Part shown: piece by piece, positions 47,761 to 59,622 of the stretch | Position numbering within the stretch: position 1 is the stretch's first letter | Layout of the letters: the number at the start of each line of letters is the position of its first letter | Origin: Theropithecus gelada | Lineage: Eukaryota; Chordata; Mammalia; Primates; Cercopithecidae | Length of the DNA stretch: 64,000 nt | Direction of reading: 5' to 3' | Assembly: GCF_003255815.1 (NCBI RefSeq) | Contig: NC_037681.1 | Coordinates: forward strand, 70,989,821-71,053,820 | Translations under genes and position numbers: made by a program | The notes under the pieces: generated by a model | Databases searched by the model: none | What the model was told of the DNA's origin: nothing | What the model saw: the letters and a program-made list of their open reading frames with translations, nothing else

Positions 47761-49187
47761 TCCCTCCTCAGTTTTCTTATTGCATTGCTGCCTCTCTTTC
47801 CCCCAGTGTGGTTTAGGATTATCACAAACAATAATCTTATATTTCCTCCAAGAGTTATTTTTTCCTTTGTGCTCATATTTTTGATTTATGAAAATGTGTG
47901 CACATAACTTTCAAGCTATCATGATCTTTATGTTTAAGTTCATACCCTGATTTTCTATCCGATCAAATGAAAATTTTCATTTGCTTCTGATGTAAGAGGT
48001 TTAAGGTCCATCCATTGTGACAGAGGAGAAATACAAATCTATAATAGATTTATGCGGTTCCACTTCACTCTGAATCTTCATCATAGATATTCTTTTTTCA
48101 GATACATTAACACAGATTTTAAGCTATTGAAATACAGAGAAGATTAACAAATTTCTAGAACTTCTGATTGTTCTGTATTTGATGCCTTTTCTTCTATAGA
48201 ATTTTTGAATTTGTTTTTCATCAGAACACCATTGGAGATATCACCTAAGGAATCCAGGAAATTTAAGAAATGCTAATCCCATGATTCAAAGTAGATATTT
48301 TATCTTAAATGTAACCACTTGTCTTAATGGTCCCCAAATTATAAATTGGCTATATAATTACCTATTTCATGATAAATGAATTATTAGTTCTTTTTTCCTT
48401 CTCTGATTCCACTTCCTTTTCCTCTTTTTAAAATTAATTTATTTAAAAAGAAGGATCTGGGTATGAATAAGTAGAGATATATTTCTTACATATTTAAAAA
48501 TTTTTTAAACTTATACACTTTTCCAATGACATGGAATATTTAACAAGTTTTATTTTAGTATGATATAAAAATTCACCCTATCATTTTAATTGGGATAAAT
48601 GGCATTTGTTCTTTCCAGCAGTGGGTGGGAAAGTTAGAAAACAGTATGTGTTTCCCAAGAGCCTAATAGGAAAAGAATGGGGTTGTGCATTTTGTCCAAG
48701 ACTCCTACTCCATGGAAACAACAAATTGTCTGTACAACTTGTTCTGCGCTTTTTATTTTAAAAATCAATTATTTTAAGTGTAGTCATAAATGGAAGAAAC
48801 AGGGAAGATGGTGCCATATAGATGTAAAACAGTTTGATATTATTTTGATCTTAAAATATCAAAACAATAAAAATTTTATTGAAAATTTCTGAAAACTTAT
48901 GTAAAAAAAGGTCATCCATCAGCATCTGATTTGATGGTTTCCTGCCTATAACGCAGATACGCCTACTACTCAATTCTGTATTGATAAAAATCTTGGAAAG
49001 AATCTTGGGATGATATGATAAACCATCAGCTCTTTCCAAGCACTGTTACATGTTTACAGAGTTGGATCAGCATCCACTGGTAATTCCTTCCAGTGAAGTC
49101 TCCCTATTCAGCCTTCAGTACACTGGCTTAACATATGTCCATCACTGTGGCTATACTGCATACTTTCGGAACTGAACATAATTGTTA
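47761..49187. other. Unassigned AT-rich sequence
   Basis: No repeat or gene recognised. The phrase ATACAGAGAAGATTAAC near 48133 looks like part of U6 but does not extend. Confidence 0.4.
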
Positions 49188-49382
49188 TGAACAATACCCA
49201 AGAATGAGACTTCATGGGCTCAAATCTCAGCTCTGCTACTTAATAGCTCTATGATCCTGGGCAAGTTTCTTGACTTCTGTGTGCCTTGGATTTATCATCT
49301 GTTAGGATAATACTAGTGCCTATAAAATATTAGCTCCATGCCTAGCACATAGTGGTCCTACATGTTGCCTATGATTATTATT
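49188..49382 (+). mobile_element. MIR SINE
   Basis: Good forward MIR: GGGCTCAAATCTCAGCTCTG, CTACTTAATAGCTCTATGAT, CCTGGGCAAGTTTCTTGACT, GATTTATCATCTGTTAGGAT, and CATGCCTAGCACATAGTGG near the end. Confidence 0.8.
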
Positions 49383-49599
49383 TCTAAGGTCTATTTATCT
49401 GAAATATTACAAAATCCATACTTTAAACACTTGAAATAAAAGAAGAATTAGATGCCACACATATCCTTAAATATCCTTTGTTGTAACTTTTTAATTAAAT
49501 GCACACCTGTCCACCTGTTGCTGAAGTTTCAAGTTATTCAGATTATCTATCCAGATAAATTGAGGCACCATTTACTAAAAAGCGAGAAGATGAAGGAGG

Positions 49600-50330
49600 G
49601 AGAAACGTGGAGAGTGAGGAGGGAAGTACCAGGAGTTAAATTTAGAACATATTAAGATTGAGATACTTGTGAGATACACAACTGAAAATGTTAAGTACAA
49701 TTTTGCATGCAAAAATATGAATATGAGATGTCTGGGCTAATGACAGAAATATCAGAGTTACTGGCATAATGATAGTATTTAAGGGCATGAGAATGGATGA
49801 GATTAGTTGGATGAGGGATATTAAATGAGGAGACTTCTGGAATGAAGTCCCATGAAACACCAACATTTAGGAGACAAGTAGAGCACCACAGTTGGTGAAG
49901 ACACCTTGGAAGAAGCCACAGAGGAAGGAGGACAACCATGCGTGTTTAGTGTCATGTATGGACAATACTTGTAGAAAGAGGGAGTCATCAACATCTAACC
50001 CTGATTAGATATTGAGTAGGATGATATCTGAAAAATATTTAATGAATTTGACAATGTGAAGATGATTGGTGTTCTTTGCAATGGGAGTGTTGGCTACATG
50101 CTTTCATGGGAGCCAGATTGGAGTGGGTTGAATAGTGAAAGTGGGTGACTAATTGACATTAGGTTTTATTCATAATTAAAACTACCAAAGAGCTTGGCTG
50201 TGAAGGAAAGCCAAGAAAAAGAGCATAAGGTAGATGCTTAAGTTTAGTTAAGTCAAGAGAAATAATGTTTGGTTTATTTGTTTGTAAGATTAGTAGAATC
50301 CATTAACTAATATTGACAATTCAAGGGGGA
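49600..50330 (-). mobile_element. L2 LINE ORF2-region fragment
   Basis: Reverse-strand L2: GAGATGTCTGGGCTAATGAC, AGTATTTAAGGGCATGAGAA, TGGATGAGATTAGTTGGATG, a GTCCCATGAAACACCAACAT block, and GCCAGATTGGAGTGGGTTGA. This order runs through the L2 reverse transcriptase region; no open frame survives. Confidence 0.75.
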
Positions 50331-50654
50331 AAGAGAGAAATAACAGAAAGACTAAGTATTTGATAGATAAGCAGGATAAGACAGTAAACACAATTTCAAA
50401 ATACAGTATATGAAGAGGAAAGTGGGGATGGTGTGAATATAGGAGAATTTTCTTCTTATTGCTTTTAGCTTTGTCTGCAAGTATGGCCTTGGCCTTCAGT
50501 GGTATAGAAAGTGTGAGGCCAGGAATGGGTCATTTGTGAGTTTGTACAAGAAAAACTAGCAGCTCATGTTCTATTGTCTGTTTGTTAGTCTGAGGGGTGG
50601 AGCACTGGTAACTAAGTGATGTCATGTTACCGAGTAGAAAGAGAACTTCACTGA

Positions 50655-50780
50655 GAATTAGAATTCCAGAGTCCTAGTTTGCAATCTGCCTCTAAATCAG
50701 TATGTGATCTGGGCCTAAACATTTGATAATATCTGAACCTCAGCTTTTGTTTTATAGAAGGAGAGTCTTAGAGATCATTT
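50655..50780 (+). mobile_element. MIR SINE fragment
   Basis: TAGAATTCCAGAGTCCTAGT, TTGCAATCTGCCTCTAAATC, TGTGATCTGGGCCTAAACAT, then GAACCTCAGCTTTTGTTTTA follow the forward MIR core. Confidence 0.6.
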
Positions 50781-52624
50781 AGAATGGCCAATGAATGATC
50801 CATGTCACTATCTGGTTCATTACAGAACTTAAAGAAGGTCTTCAAACCTGCAGCTATTCACAGTCAAAATAGTTCCACATATACAATACTTATTTGTGTT
50901 CATGGACCAAACACATAAAACCTTCCAGGCTTTCAATATACACTTTATAAAATCTGTCCTCAGTTGTCTGTGGGGATTTTTTTCTCTCTTATAGATTGCC
51001 ATTTGGAAATTTAAAAATAACTTTATTATTTGACTGTTTAATTACAAAAATGTACCTGGGGCATGAAAGGCAGAATTAAACATAAAATTTGATTTGAAAT
51101 CTTGGTATTATAGATAGACCGCTTTTGAGGAGAAAACTGCTGCTACCCACAACCTGTTCATCAAGGATTTTTCACTTCCTCCTTCACAGCTTTTGTGACT
51201 TTAAATTTCTGCCAATGACAACAAAATCAAGGCACGCAATGATTCTTTTCATTCTCCTCTGATGAAAATCTTTGGTCTTAGATAGCTGAAAGTGTAGTCA
51301 AAGACATTTAATTTTAGCCGTGGGGTATCCATTCTCTGTCACAGGAAAAAATAAATATACATAAAAATAATAAGATTTCATAGAAAACAGTGTGGGACAG
51401 AGCTGCCTGACTTTAGTTTTCTGAAATGCAAGGGGATGCAATTAACTCCCTGGTTGTGATTAGCTTGTTAGAAGCTAAATAACCTCAGTAAATTACAGCA
51501 CCCACAGAACCCATAATGGCGTCATATACTCAATATTGTTTATTTGTCTTCTAATTTACAGTCCTGCAGATGAGTCATAGGACTTATGGATTAATAATGA
51601 ATCAAGCCAACTTCAAAATGCAGCTCTGCCTCTACTCGAATTATATGTCTGCGTATCAGACCTTCTTAAAGTAGGTATTGGCCAGGACTAGTTTGAGGTA
51701 CTTGCTCAGGGGCAGTATTTAAGAGGACACTAAAAACTCAGTGAGTAAGATAAATAACATTTTAAAGCAATATCTTAAAAATCAAAATTAATATTTTAAA
51801 AATAAAAAGTTGTTCATGATGAATAGCATATCAAAATTTTAAATAGACAGGATCAATAACAGCGGTGTCCTGAGCTATACTGGAGTCTGAAGCAGGAGGG
51901 AAATTCAATAATATTGATGTTGTCTTTATTTAAATTTTTCACATTTTGTTCATTGTGTATTTTCACATTATTCAGATTGTTTTTTTCAAATATTGCAGTA
52001 AAATACAATTTATCTTGATTATTGAGCTTTTTGGTGCCCCCTTAAATTTAATGCTCATGCAAGTGCCTGACCCTCATCTCAGCATTTATAATTTAACACC
52101 AAAATAACTGGCATGCAGGAAGCATTGTGCCCGTAATTTGTTCCTGCTGCCATAATAAAAGCAGACTTTGCTTCTGGAAGCATGCCACATTTTACCCCAA
52201 TAAGTTCTTTTCCTTTTAGTTTCTATATAAGGGTTTATTAATGTGCTGTCCTAAAAAAGTCCTGCTAGATGGCCCGCAATACCCCACATAACCAAAACAA
52301 CCACTGCATCAGAAGAGATAAAGAGTATCAGGAAGGAAAATAAATTCCATGTATTTCGCTCAAAATCCTGGAACAGTTGTAAGGAAGGCAGTCTCAAAGA
52401 AAAGTTTTTCAACTGGAGGAAGTACATGAATCTCTCTGTGCATATACCTAACAAATGTAGATAGTCAATAGCTTTTATCTACGTAACTCTTGGATCACAA
52501 AGGGAATGAATCATTGCAGTCAAAGAAAAACAATTTATAAGGAGGTTGTATCCAATATCAAAAGGCAACTAAATGAAATTCTGAGCTCTGAAAAATCTGA
52601 GATCGCCTTTATTATCCTCCCAAT
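50781..52624. other. Repeat-poor unique sequence
   Basis: About 1.8 kb in which I recognise no interspersed repeat or gene. AT-rich, with no simple repeat. Confidence 0.4.
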
Positions 52625-52725
52625 TTGTGAACCACTCATCTCAGCAAGACTACAAACTCCATGAGGGGAAGAACCAGGACTTCTTGTTTGCTTATCTTTG
52701 TATCCTTAGTGTATTAGGATACATG
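52625..52725 (+). mobile_element. L2 LINE 3' UTR fragment
   Basis: GACTACAAACTCCATGAGGG, GAAGAACCAGGACTTCTTGT and TATCTTTGTATCCTTAGTG follow the L2 3' UTR. Confidence 0.6.
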
Positions 52726-53602
52726 AGAAATTCACTTATCCCTATACTCTGCATGAGGAGATAATTGCCTCAATGTGGGTGGATGCGTATAATTGTCGTG
52801 TGTAATTGTCAACCTTAAGCAATGATATATGAAAGGACTTTCATAGCAAATGAGCAAAGGGTATGACAGAAAAATATGTTATGTTAGGGTGAGGACACCT
52901 GTGGCAATATTTCTACCTAGGGATCCTCAAGAGGAGACTTCCTCAGGAGAAGGCCCCTCAGGACCAGGGACATCCCCTAGTCTTTGTTGACTCCTCCTCT
53001 CCATTGCTTTTCTAAAAGATAGGTCCTGAAACATGGTATTGGCATTCTCAATTTCTTTACCTTTTTAAATAGACATTAAAAAACTCACTAAGTGTAAGGC
53101 CTGGTTTAAGTTATCCCTCACTCATAAAGCCTATGATATTTATATTGTATTATATCATATTACTCTTGATTATGCACCATCTTGTATTGCTCACTGAAGC
53201 ACATATGGTAACTTGGTGTGAACTGGAAAAAAAAAAAAAAGAAAAAAAAAGGTGTGCCTTCATCAAGACACATAGGTGCAGAAAACTGTATAAAATAATG
53301 GTGCAACTAGTTGAGGTGGAGAGTACCTCTTAAATGTTTGCAATAAATAAATTGTACAATCCTATGCAATGACCCTTGGTCACTATGTCATGCTTTTAAT
53401 TTATATCTACATAGTAGATATGTATAGATACATATATATAATATTCCCCTGCTTACTATGTGATTTTTAAAAATCTAGGAATCTCCCAGCACTCACACAG
53501 GTGAATATTAGCTAAATGAATTTTTAATAGAAACCAAGTGAGATTTCTGATTATTTCTAAAAATAAAAACAAGGAAAATCCTGGATGTAAACAGAGCTAT
53601 CT
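52726..53602. other. Unassigned AT-rich sequence
   Basis: No gene or named repeat. An A-run with one G lies at 53227-53250. Short ATAG/ATAC-rich stretches occur near 53400-53440. Confidence 0.4.
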
Positions 53603-53703
53603 TTTGAAATATATATAATATATATTTATTATTATATATAAATATATTCTATATTAATATATATTTATTGTATATAAATATATATTAATATATATATTTC
53701 AAA
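53603..53703. repeat. AT-rich palindrome of about 100 bp
   Basis: Starts TTTGAAATATATATA and ends TATATATATTTCAAA, with intervening sequence of almost pure A and T. The arms pair along most of their length with small gaps (TTATTATTATATATAAATAT against ATATTTATTGTATATAAATA), centred near 53653. This is the form of palindromic AT-rich repeats that extrude cruciforms. Confidence 0.85.
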
Positions 53704-53740
53704 TTTGATTTCAGATCGACCTTTTCTGGGACGGAATTCC

Positions 53741-53829
53741 TTTTTTTTTTGAGACAGAGTCTCACTCTGTCACCCTGGCTGGAGAGCAGTGTCACAATCT
53801 GAGCTCACTGCAACCTCTGCCTCTGCCTG
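53741..53829 (-). mobile_element. 5'-truncated Alu
   Basis: Poly-T (53741-53750), GAGACAGAGTCTCACTCTGT, GTCACAATCTGAGCTCACTG and CAACCTCTGCCTCTGCC, then it stops; only the 3' end of an Alu is present. AATTCC at 53735-53740 and 53838-53843 is a possible short target duplication. Confidence 0.85.
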
Positions 53830-53843
53830 TGTGTATAAATTCC

Positions 53844-55436
53844 CTAAATGTACTATCTATCCTGCTTATGACTCCTTCAGTTGAAATAAAAATCTTGCCA
53901 CAAATGAAATAGAGAACTTCACTAATTTCCATTCACCAATGATGGTAGAAGCCCCCCATGGGTTATTAAGTCTGAGAGATGTGTGAACAAACATGATAAT
54001 AAGCAAGCAAAGTGTATCATAAAATATACTGTGTTCATTTATTGTGACAACTGGGGTGTAATTATACTAGGAAATGTACTGCACTTTAGTCAGTGAAAGT
54101 AATAAAATCTGAACACCAGGAGACCTTTCTCTACTCTGTGCTATTAAACTACTTTTGAGGGGAAGGTGAACAATCTAAAATTATAGAATGAATGTTCACT
54201 TTTATAGATTAGCAAAGCAGGGGTTAGTCAGATTCTCTTGTCATCTAATATTAATAAAAACTCTGTGTTTTCCTCATTAGCTGTGGATACACCACCAAAG
54301 AACATTTTCTTCAATTCCTGGGTAATTATAATGCCTAACTTTATGTGGATTGCTTATGTTATTCATCTCACTTTCTCCCTCCAATTAAAGAATAGAACGG
54401 CAAAACCAAACCTGACTCCATTGTATTGAAAATGCTTCTACAAAGCTACAAGTAGAAAAACAGGGAAAAAAAAAAAAAACGTGCAGAAAGATAAGGAAAC
54501 AAAGGGACCCTGGGAGATGATAATGTTGCACAATGAGGAGTAGGTGTAATGATTAAAGCATTAGTGGTGGTCACTAGGAAACCTGAAAGGAACATGTAAT
54601 TTCAGATTAGGAAACCCTGAGCTTCCCAGAGTGAACTGCTATTTGGGAAAGTGTGGTTAATGGATTTTTATGACACTTTTTACTAAAATTAAAATGCATA
54701 TCTTTTACTATCCTAATAGTTTTATTGCTACTGTGAGATTTATGTGCAGGGATACACTAAAAAGCATATGCAACAATTCACTGAAGAACACTGAAGTGGA
54801 TTACTACAGTTTCCTTTTGTGCTTTGGCAGCCGACAATCCAGATCATAATTACAGGATTGGAGCCACCTGCCAACTCAATGAACAGAAGCACGTGGCTCC
54901 ACATAAAATAGAGCAATTCTAACACAAAATAAAATAAAATAAATAAAAAAAGAAAGAAACTATGTTAAACCAAAGGGGCCTTCAGGAGCAGCCTATGGAA
55001 AGCTTGATATTTATTTTTTCATGAACGCCAAATGACTGACTCTCACGCTATTACTGGCCCAGAAAGAAGCAGAGTTTGCCAAGATCTTCCTGATTAAACT
55101 AGATCATCTAATGAAATATCTGCATCCAAAATTGGCTAGTGAATTCAGACCTTTTATGGTCAAATTCACAATAAATCTTTGATTTTAGAGCATATTATTG
55201 CTAATGTATATTCACAGGAATGCAGGAATTGTCTTCACTTGTATATAATTGTTGCTTTGGCATGCATTTAGCCTGCTAAACCAGTGGAGATTACCAAAAA
55301 GTAAATGTAATGTAAAAATGGTGAAGTCAAGAAAGTGAATCTATACAGAATTTTTCAAATTGGATATTCTGATTTACTAAACAAGTTAATCCAAAAGACG
55401 ACAATATTTCTTTCTGAATTTTTCTAAATATCACTT
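53844..55436. other. Unassigned sequence
   Basis: No gene or named repeat. An A-run lies at 54465-54479. An AAAATAAAATAAATAAAA tail near 54926-54950 suggests a retroposed copy upstream (about 54700-54925), but I cannot identify its source. Confidence 0.35.
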
Positions 55437-55514
55437 TCTAAGAGAAGTCTTCCCTCATTTCCTTAAGTCGACTTAGTCACTCCTTCCTCTGCCCTTTTTA
55501 CATGCTTCTATTAG

Positions 55515-55672
55515 AGCAGTGCTTCTTACACTTCCATGTGCATATGAATCATCTGGGATCTTGTTAAAAGCAATTCAGAGTCAGTAGGTGTGTGGGGGAG
55601 GGAAGGTCTGTGAGTTCGCATCTTTAGTAAGCTTGTAGGTGCTGCTGATGCTCCTGGTTCTCTGACCACATT
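55515..55672 (-). mobile_element. MER5A-like hAT-Charlie element
   Basis: GCAGTGCTTCTTACACTTCC, ATGTGCATATGAATCATCTG, ATCTTGTTAAAAGCAATTCA, GAGTCAGTAGGTGTGTGGGG, and GGTGCTGCTGATGCTCCTGG with a degraded terminus at the other end. Nearly full length for this family. Confidence 0.78.
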
Positions 55673-55683
55673 AAATTTCAACT

Positions 55684-55735
55684 ATTATTTTAAATACGGG
55701 AGTGCATGTGCAGGTTTGTTACATGGGTATATGGC
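55684..55735 (-). mobile_element. Short L1 3' end fragment
   Basis: GTGCATGTGCAGGTTTGTTA and CATGGGTATATGGCA match the reverse complement of a primate L1 3' end. Only about 50 bases remain, so it is a severely truncated insertion. Confidence 0.6.
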
Positions 55736-55904
55736 ACTACATTTTGAAAGGCAAGTTATTAAATTACTTCATAAATTGTCCCATAATGATCCATACATAT
55801 CAGGCATTTCCTCTTGTGTATGAGATCCTTGAAAGCAAAGGCAAAGGCAGCATCTCAATAGCTACCAACTATATAATTCCTATTAGTTTTGGGGAACAGC
55901 GAGG

Positions 55905-56085
55905 ATCTTACCATATATCATCTTTAATTCTCAAATCAACCCTTCAAGATCTGTAATTGCGTTTCCATTTTACAGATGAAGAAGTTGACTCTCAGATATG
56001 TTAATCAACTTGTCTACGGCCACACAGATGCCATGTGGCAGTCAGAATGAAATTCTGGATCTCTTTGACTCCAAAGTCTGTTTTT
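55905..56085 (-). mobile_element. MIR SINE fragment
   Basis: Reverse-strand MIR: TTTAATTCTCAAATCAACCC, CCATTTTACAGATGAAGAAG, AACTTGTCTACGGCCACACA, and CTCTTTGACTCCAAAGTCTG. Confidence 0.7.
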
Positions 56086-56214
56086 TCTACAGCACCTGAA
56101 GCCTCCTCCGTTTACTTCTGTATATAGAGAGTGTAGCAAACCACCTATTGTTACAGAAGGTTCTCAAGGGATGTGTTTTGCTCTGTGAACACTTTATATA
56201 TAGATTCACCTTTG

Positions 56215-56493
56215 CTCACAGTATCTCCCTGGTGTGGAATGCTCTTCCTGCTTCTGTCTTCCCAATTAAGGTCCATCTCACTTCCATCGCTCATTTCTAC
56301 TTAGCCAGCACACAATTGTGCCTTTCCTCTCTTCTGAATGCACACAGCAATGGTTTGCAGCACACAATGAGCACTTAAATTGTTAGTTATCTTATAAACA
56401 GTATATTTACTTCATTCTATAAATATATACTGAGTATATATTAAGCGCCAGGCATGGTTGGAAGCACTTGTGATAGGTCACGGAACAAAACAG
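56215..56493. mobile_element. Two L2 pieces in opposite orientation
   Basis: 56215-56380 reads as forward L2 (GGTGTGGAATGCTCTTCCTG, AATTAAGGTCCATCTCACTT). 56414-56493 reads as a reverse L2 end (ATATTAAGCGCCAGGCATGG, GGTCACGGAACAAAACAG). Both are diverged. Confidence 0.5.
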
Positions 56494-56499
56494 AAAAAA

Positions 56500-56502
56500 A
56501 TA

Positions 56503-56557
<55 letters not shown>

Positions 56558-56688
56558 TCTGTTTTCTATACAGATATAGATATAGATATAGATATAGATA
56601 TAGATATAGATATAGATATATCCCTTCTATNATATAGATATAGATATAGATATAGATATAGATATAGATATAGATATATCCCTTCTAT
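56500..56688 (+). repeat. Compound microsatellite with an N
   Basis: TG units, then TA units, then GA units (to about 56556), a short spacer, then two runs of the hexamer GATATA. Each hexamer run ends with ATATCCCTTCTAT (56617-56630 and 56675-56688). A single unresolved base sits at 56631 between the two halves. The spacing of 58 bases between identical ends suggests an assembly-level duplication. Confidence 0.95.
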
Positions 56689-57206
56689 CCTGGGTCTTGG
56701 AAATAATTTCCCCAATGAAAATGAAGACTTATTTGAGGCAGGGACCCAATCATTCCACTTTCTGTATTTCTCATTATGTTTTGTACATAGTAACTGCTCA
56801 ATTAATAATAGTCTCAGTCAGGTAATTTACCATGTAGATATGTTCCTAATATACAGAGCAAAATGACGCACAAGGCCTTTCTCTTTTTTCATAAGTTATC
56901 CTTGAAAAGTGAAACAATGCTTTCACGCTGTTTCTCATTTTCCTCCAACAGCGTTTTAGGCCAGAAGCAGAAGTAATAAAGTCACACACAGTGCAGGTAT
57001 CAGTCAGAGAGATAGAATTCACTAAAATTTAATCATAGTAGCTTTCAGCACACACACAAAAAAATCTTTTCACAAGTATAGAAATTATAGGCAGGAGAGA
57101 GAACCTCATGAAAGGTTACTTTCACTAGCAAAGATTCTCTTCTTCCCTTTACACACTGAAACCGTTGATTAGAACCCTGTTACCTAGGAGAAGTCACATG
57201 CTTACA
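56689..57206. other. Unassigned sequence
   Basis: No repeat or gene recognised. Confidence 0.4.
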
Positions 57207-57224
57207 ATTTCACAATATTTTGTT

Positions 57225-57495
57225 GTTGTTTGAGACAGGGTCTCCCTCTGTTGAAGGCAGTGGCATGATCAAAACTCCACCTCCTGGGTTCAAGGAATCC
57301 TCCTACCTCAGCCTCCTAGGTATCTGGGACTACAGGTGCGTGCCACCACACCCAGCTAATATTTTTGCATTTTTTGTCAAGACAGGGCTTTGCCATGTTG
57401 ACCAGGTTGGTCTGGAACTCCCAGGCTCAAGCGATCTGCCCAGTTTGGCCTCCTAAAGTGCTGGGATTACAGGCATGAGGCACCATGCCTGGCCT
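57225..57495 (-). mobile_element. AluJ SINE
   Basis: Reverse-strand old Alu: GTTTGAGACAGGGTCTCCCT, CTCCACCTCCTGGGTTCAAG, GCTCAAGCGATCTGCCCAGT and GCATGAGGCACCATGCCTGG. A short piece near the CTCTGTTG.AGGCAGTGG part is deleted. An 18-base sequence beginning ATTTCACAATATTTTG flanks it without a mismatch (57207-57224 and 57496-57513). Confidence 0.9.
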
Positions 57496-57513
57496 ATTTC
57501 ACAATATTTTGTT

Positions 57514-58607
57514 CAACGACATTTTGAAATTATACTTTCTGAAATAAAGAGTATAAATATTTTCCTGGTTATTTGGAATGCTCTGTTTTCTATTTCATAA
57601 AACCATCATTTTTAAAGTCTGCTCATTCACTGAAGTATACAAAGCTATTCTTTTTGGAGGTATAGCTCTTCTAAAGTTTCATTAGGTTGTTAGTCACATG
57701 TACTAACATGTATAGGAGGCAGACCTGCAGATGAGCAATTTAGAAGGGAAAATAGTACTCATCTTGTTCTGCATCAGTTCTTCCTCATTTTTGCAATTTC
57801 TTATGTTAAATAAATCTACATATATTAATCTATCTTTTATACCTTTTAAAACATTTGAAAGAGAAGAATGCACATGGCTCTTCTCAACCTAGCTATTTTA
57901 TTCAATACTGAGATATTTCATAACATGATCTGTGGAGGGCAGAAAATGGAATTTGAAATGAGTTCTAATTCTTATTAACACAAGAACACAGGCATATGCC
58001 TTAGGTACAGTTTTTGTAAAATTGATGTCACAATTTTTATTATGCAAGAATGTTATGAGGAGAAATATCTTTAATATATAAAATCCTAGTTTATTGCTGA
58101 TGTTTAGTTAGTAGTAGTATTCCTGTCTATATTAACACTTATACATATGTAATTATATTACTGTTTTTTAATTATGAAAAAGCATTTATTTACATACCAG
58201 TAATAATTACACCTAGCATTTAGCTAAGCAAGTACACAGGCATGATCTCTGCATTGGCAAAATATTTCAACTTAAAGTTGATGTAAATAGATATCTGAAA
58301 GAAGTTATAAATAAATAGCTATACAAACATGAAAGAAAAATAACAGCTGAAGTCTTTGCCCTCTGTTGCAGGATTAATTCAAAGTTTCCTTTCTGAAAAG
58401 AGGAAGACATCCCATTAATCAGATTTCTTTTTCCAAGTTCTTCCTTTTTATAGGATTTGGCAGGAAAGGTCTTTGGCTAAAGTATAGCTTAAGATTCGTG
58501 TACTGCGGCTGAGCTGTAGGCTGCGTCCTAGAAGAGCCTTAAACATGAGTAAAAATAGGTCTGAGGGTTGAGGAAAAAGAAGGGAAAGAATATAGCGACA
58601 ATGAATC
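57514..58607. other. Unassigned AT-rich sequence
   Basis: No repeat or gene recognised. Confidence 0.4.
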
Positions 58608-58735
58608 ACAGACTCTTAGCTCTACAGACCTTAAAGACAAGGCAAACCAAATCCCTTATTTTATAATGAGGAAACTGGGGCCCACACAGCTGAAGTGACT
58701 TGCTCAAGGTCACACACTGGGATTACAGACAAAGA
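58608..58735. repeat. Ancient repeat, MIR-related end
   Basis: ACAGACTCTTAGCTCTACAG, AATCCCTTATTTTATAATGA, GGAAACTGGGGCCCACACAG and TGACTTGCTCAAGGTCACAC. The same order is split by the L1 at 42941-43415. The second half resembles reverse MIR; the family is not named. Confidence 0.45.
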
Positions 58736-59437
58736 ATCTTTGCATGTAAACCCTATGTGATTTAAAAAGAAATAAATATGAAGATCTTACTAGATACAGG
58801 CTGCTAACCAGATGGGAAACTGTGTTTGGAATTGCTGGTAAACTGCGGTCAATTTGTTTAGCAAGTGGTAAGAATATGCAAACATGGGGAATGTTTTAGG
58901 CAATGAAAAAGAATGCCATGTGAAGAATATGTACCTAATATAAATGGCAATTTTGACAGTGGTTTTGTTGATTCAAGTTTTTTCTAGGTTTAAATCGCTT
59001 TACAGACAAGAATGAAACTTTAATTCTCCATCTATATAAATTATCAGGCTGTTATTCCAAAGAACCCAAAAGAATAATAATAGAGAAATGTGCACTTGGA
59101 TTTGGTCATTCTCCTCATACTGGAGTGAAAATTTTGCCTTGAAATAGCTTTTTCATAGCATGAATAATGTGAACAGGAACTTTTCAAACATTTTCAAGAT
59201 TGCCAGCCAATGGGGAAGGGTGATAATCAAAATGAAATTTTGTATTCTTTTCAAATCACCATATATTAAATATCCAAGATAGTATAAAAACCCTCTCATA
59301 AATGTAGTCATGATGTTCTATTTACAAAATTTCTTTGGGAACAACTTTTATTCTATTAAAGTCTTTCATTATCTGGAAAGCAAAGAACTAAACAAAGGGC
59401 TTTAAAAATAATCGAATAGTGTAATAGTCATCCAATG
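58736..59437. other. Unassigned AT-rich sequence
   Basis: No repeat or gene recognised. Confidence 0.4.
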
Positions 59438-59622
59438 TGAGGGTATATTAGAATCACATGGAGGCTCTTAAAACAAATTTGTGACCTCTACCTCCCAGAG
59501 TTCCCGGTTCAGGAGGTCTGGGGTGAGATCTGAGAATATGTATTTCTGATAGATTCACAGGCAATGTTGACAATGCTGACCCAGTAGTTCCGTTTGGGAA
59601 ATACTAATCTAGTCAAACTATC
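59438..59622 (-). mobile_element. MER5A-like hAT-Charlie element
   Basis: TTAGAATCACATGGAGGCTC, TTAAAACAAATTTGTGACCT, TTCAGGAGGTCTGGGGTGAG, AGAATATGTATTTCTGATAG and GACAATGCTGACCCAGTAGT run in MER5 order. Nearly full length. Confidence 0.75.

Noticed and set aside
48133..48152. U6 snRNA-like phrase
   Set aside because: The match to the ATACAGAGAAGATTA part of U6 does not extend on either side; no other U6 blocks are present.
54700..54955. Possible processed pseudogene with A-rich tail
   Set aside because: Sequence before the AAAATAAAAT tail is not recognisable as an mRNA and no clear target duplication was found.
56504..56866. 120-codon frame with repeated DI and YR dipeptides
   Set aside because: Translation of the compound microsatellite, and it reads through the N.
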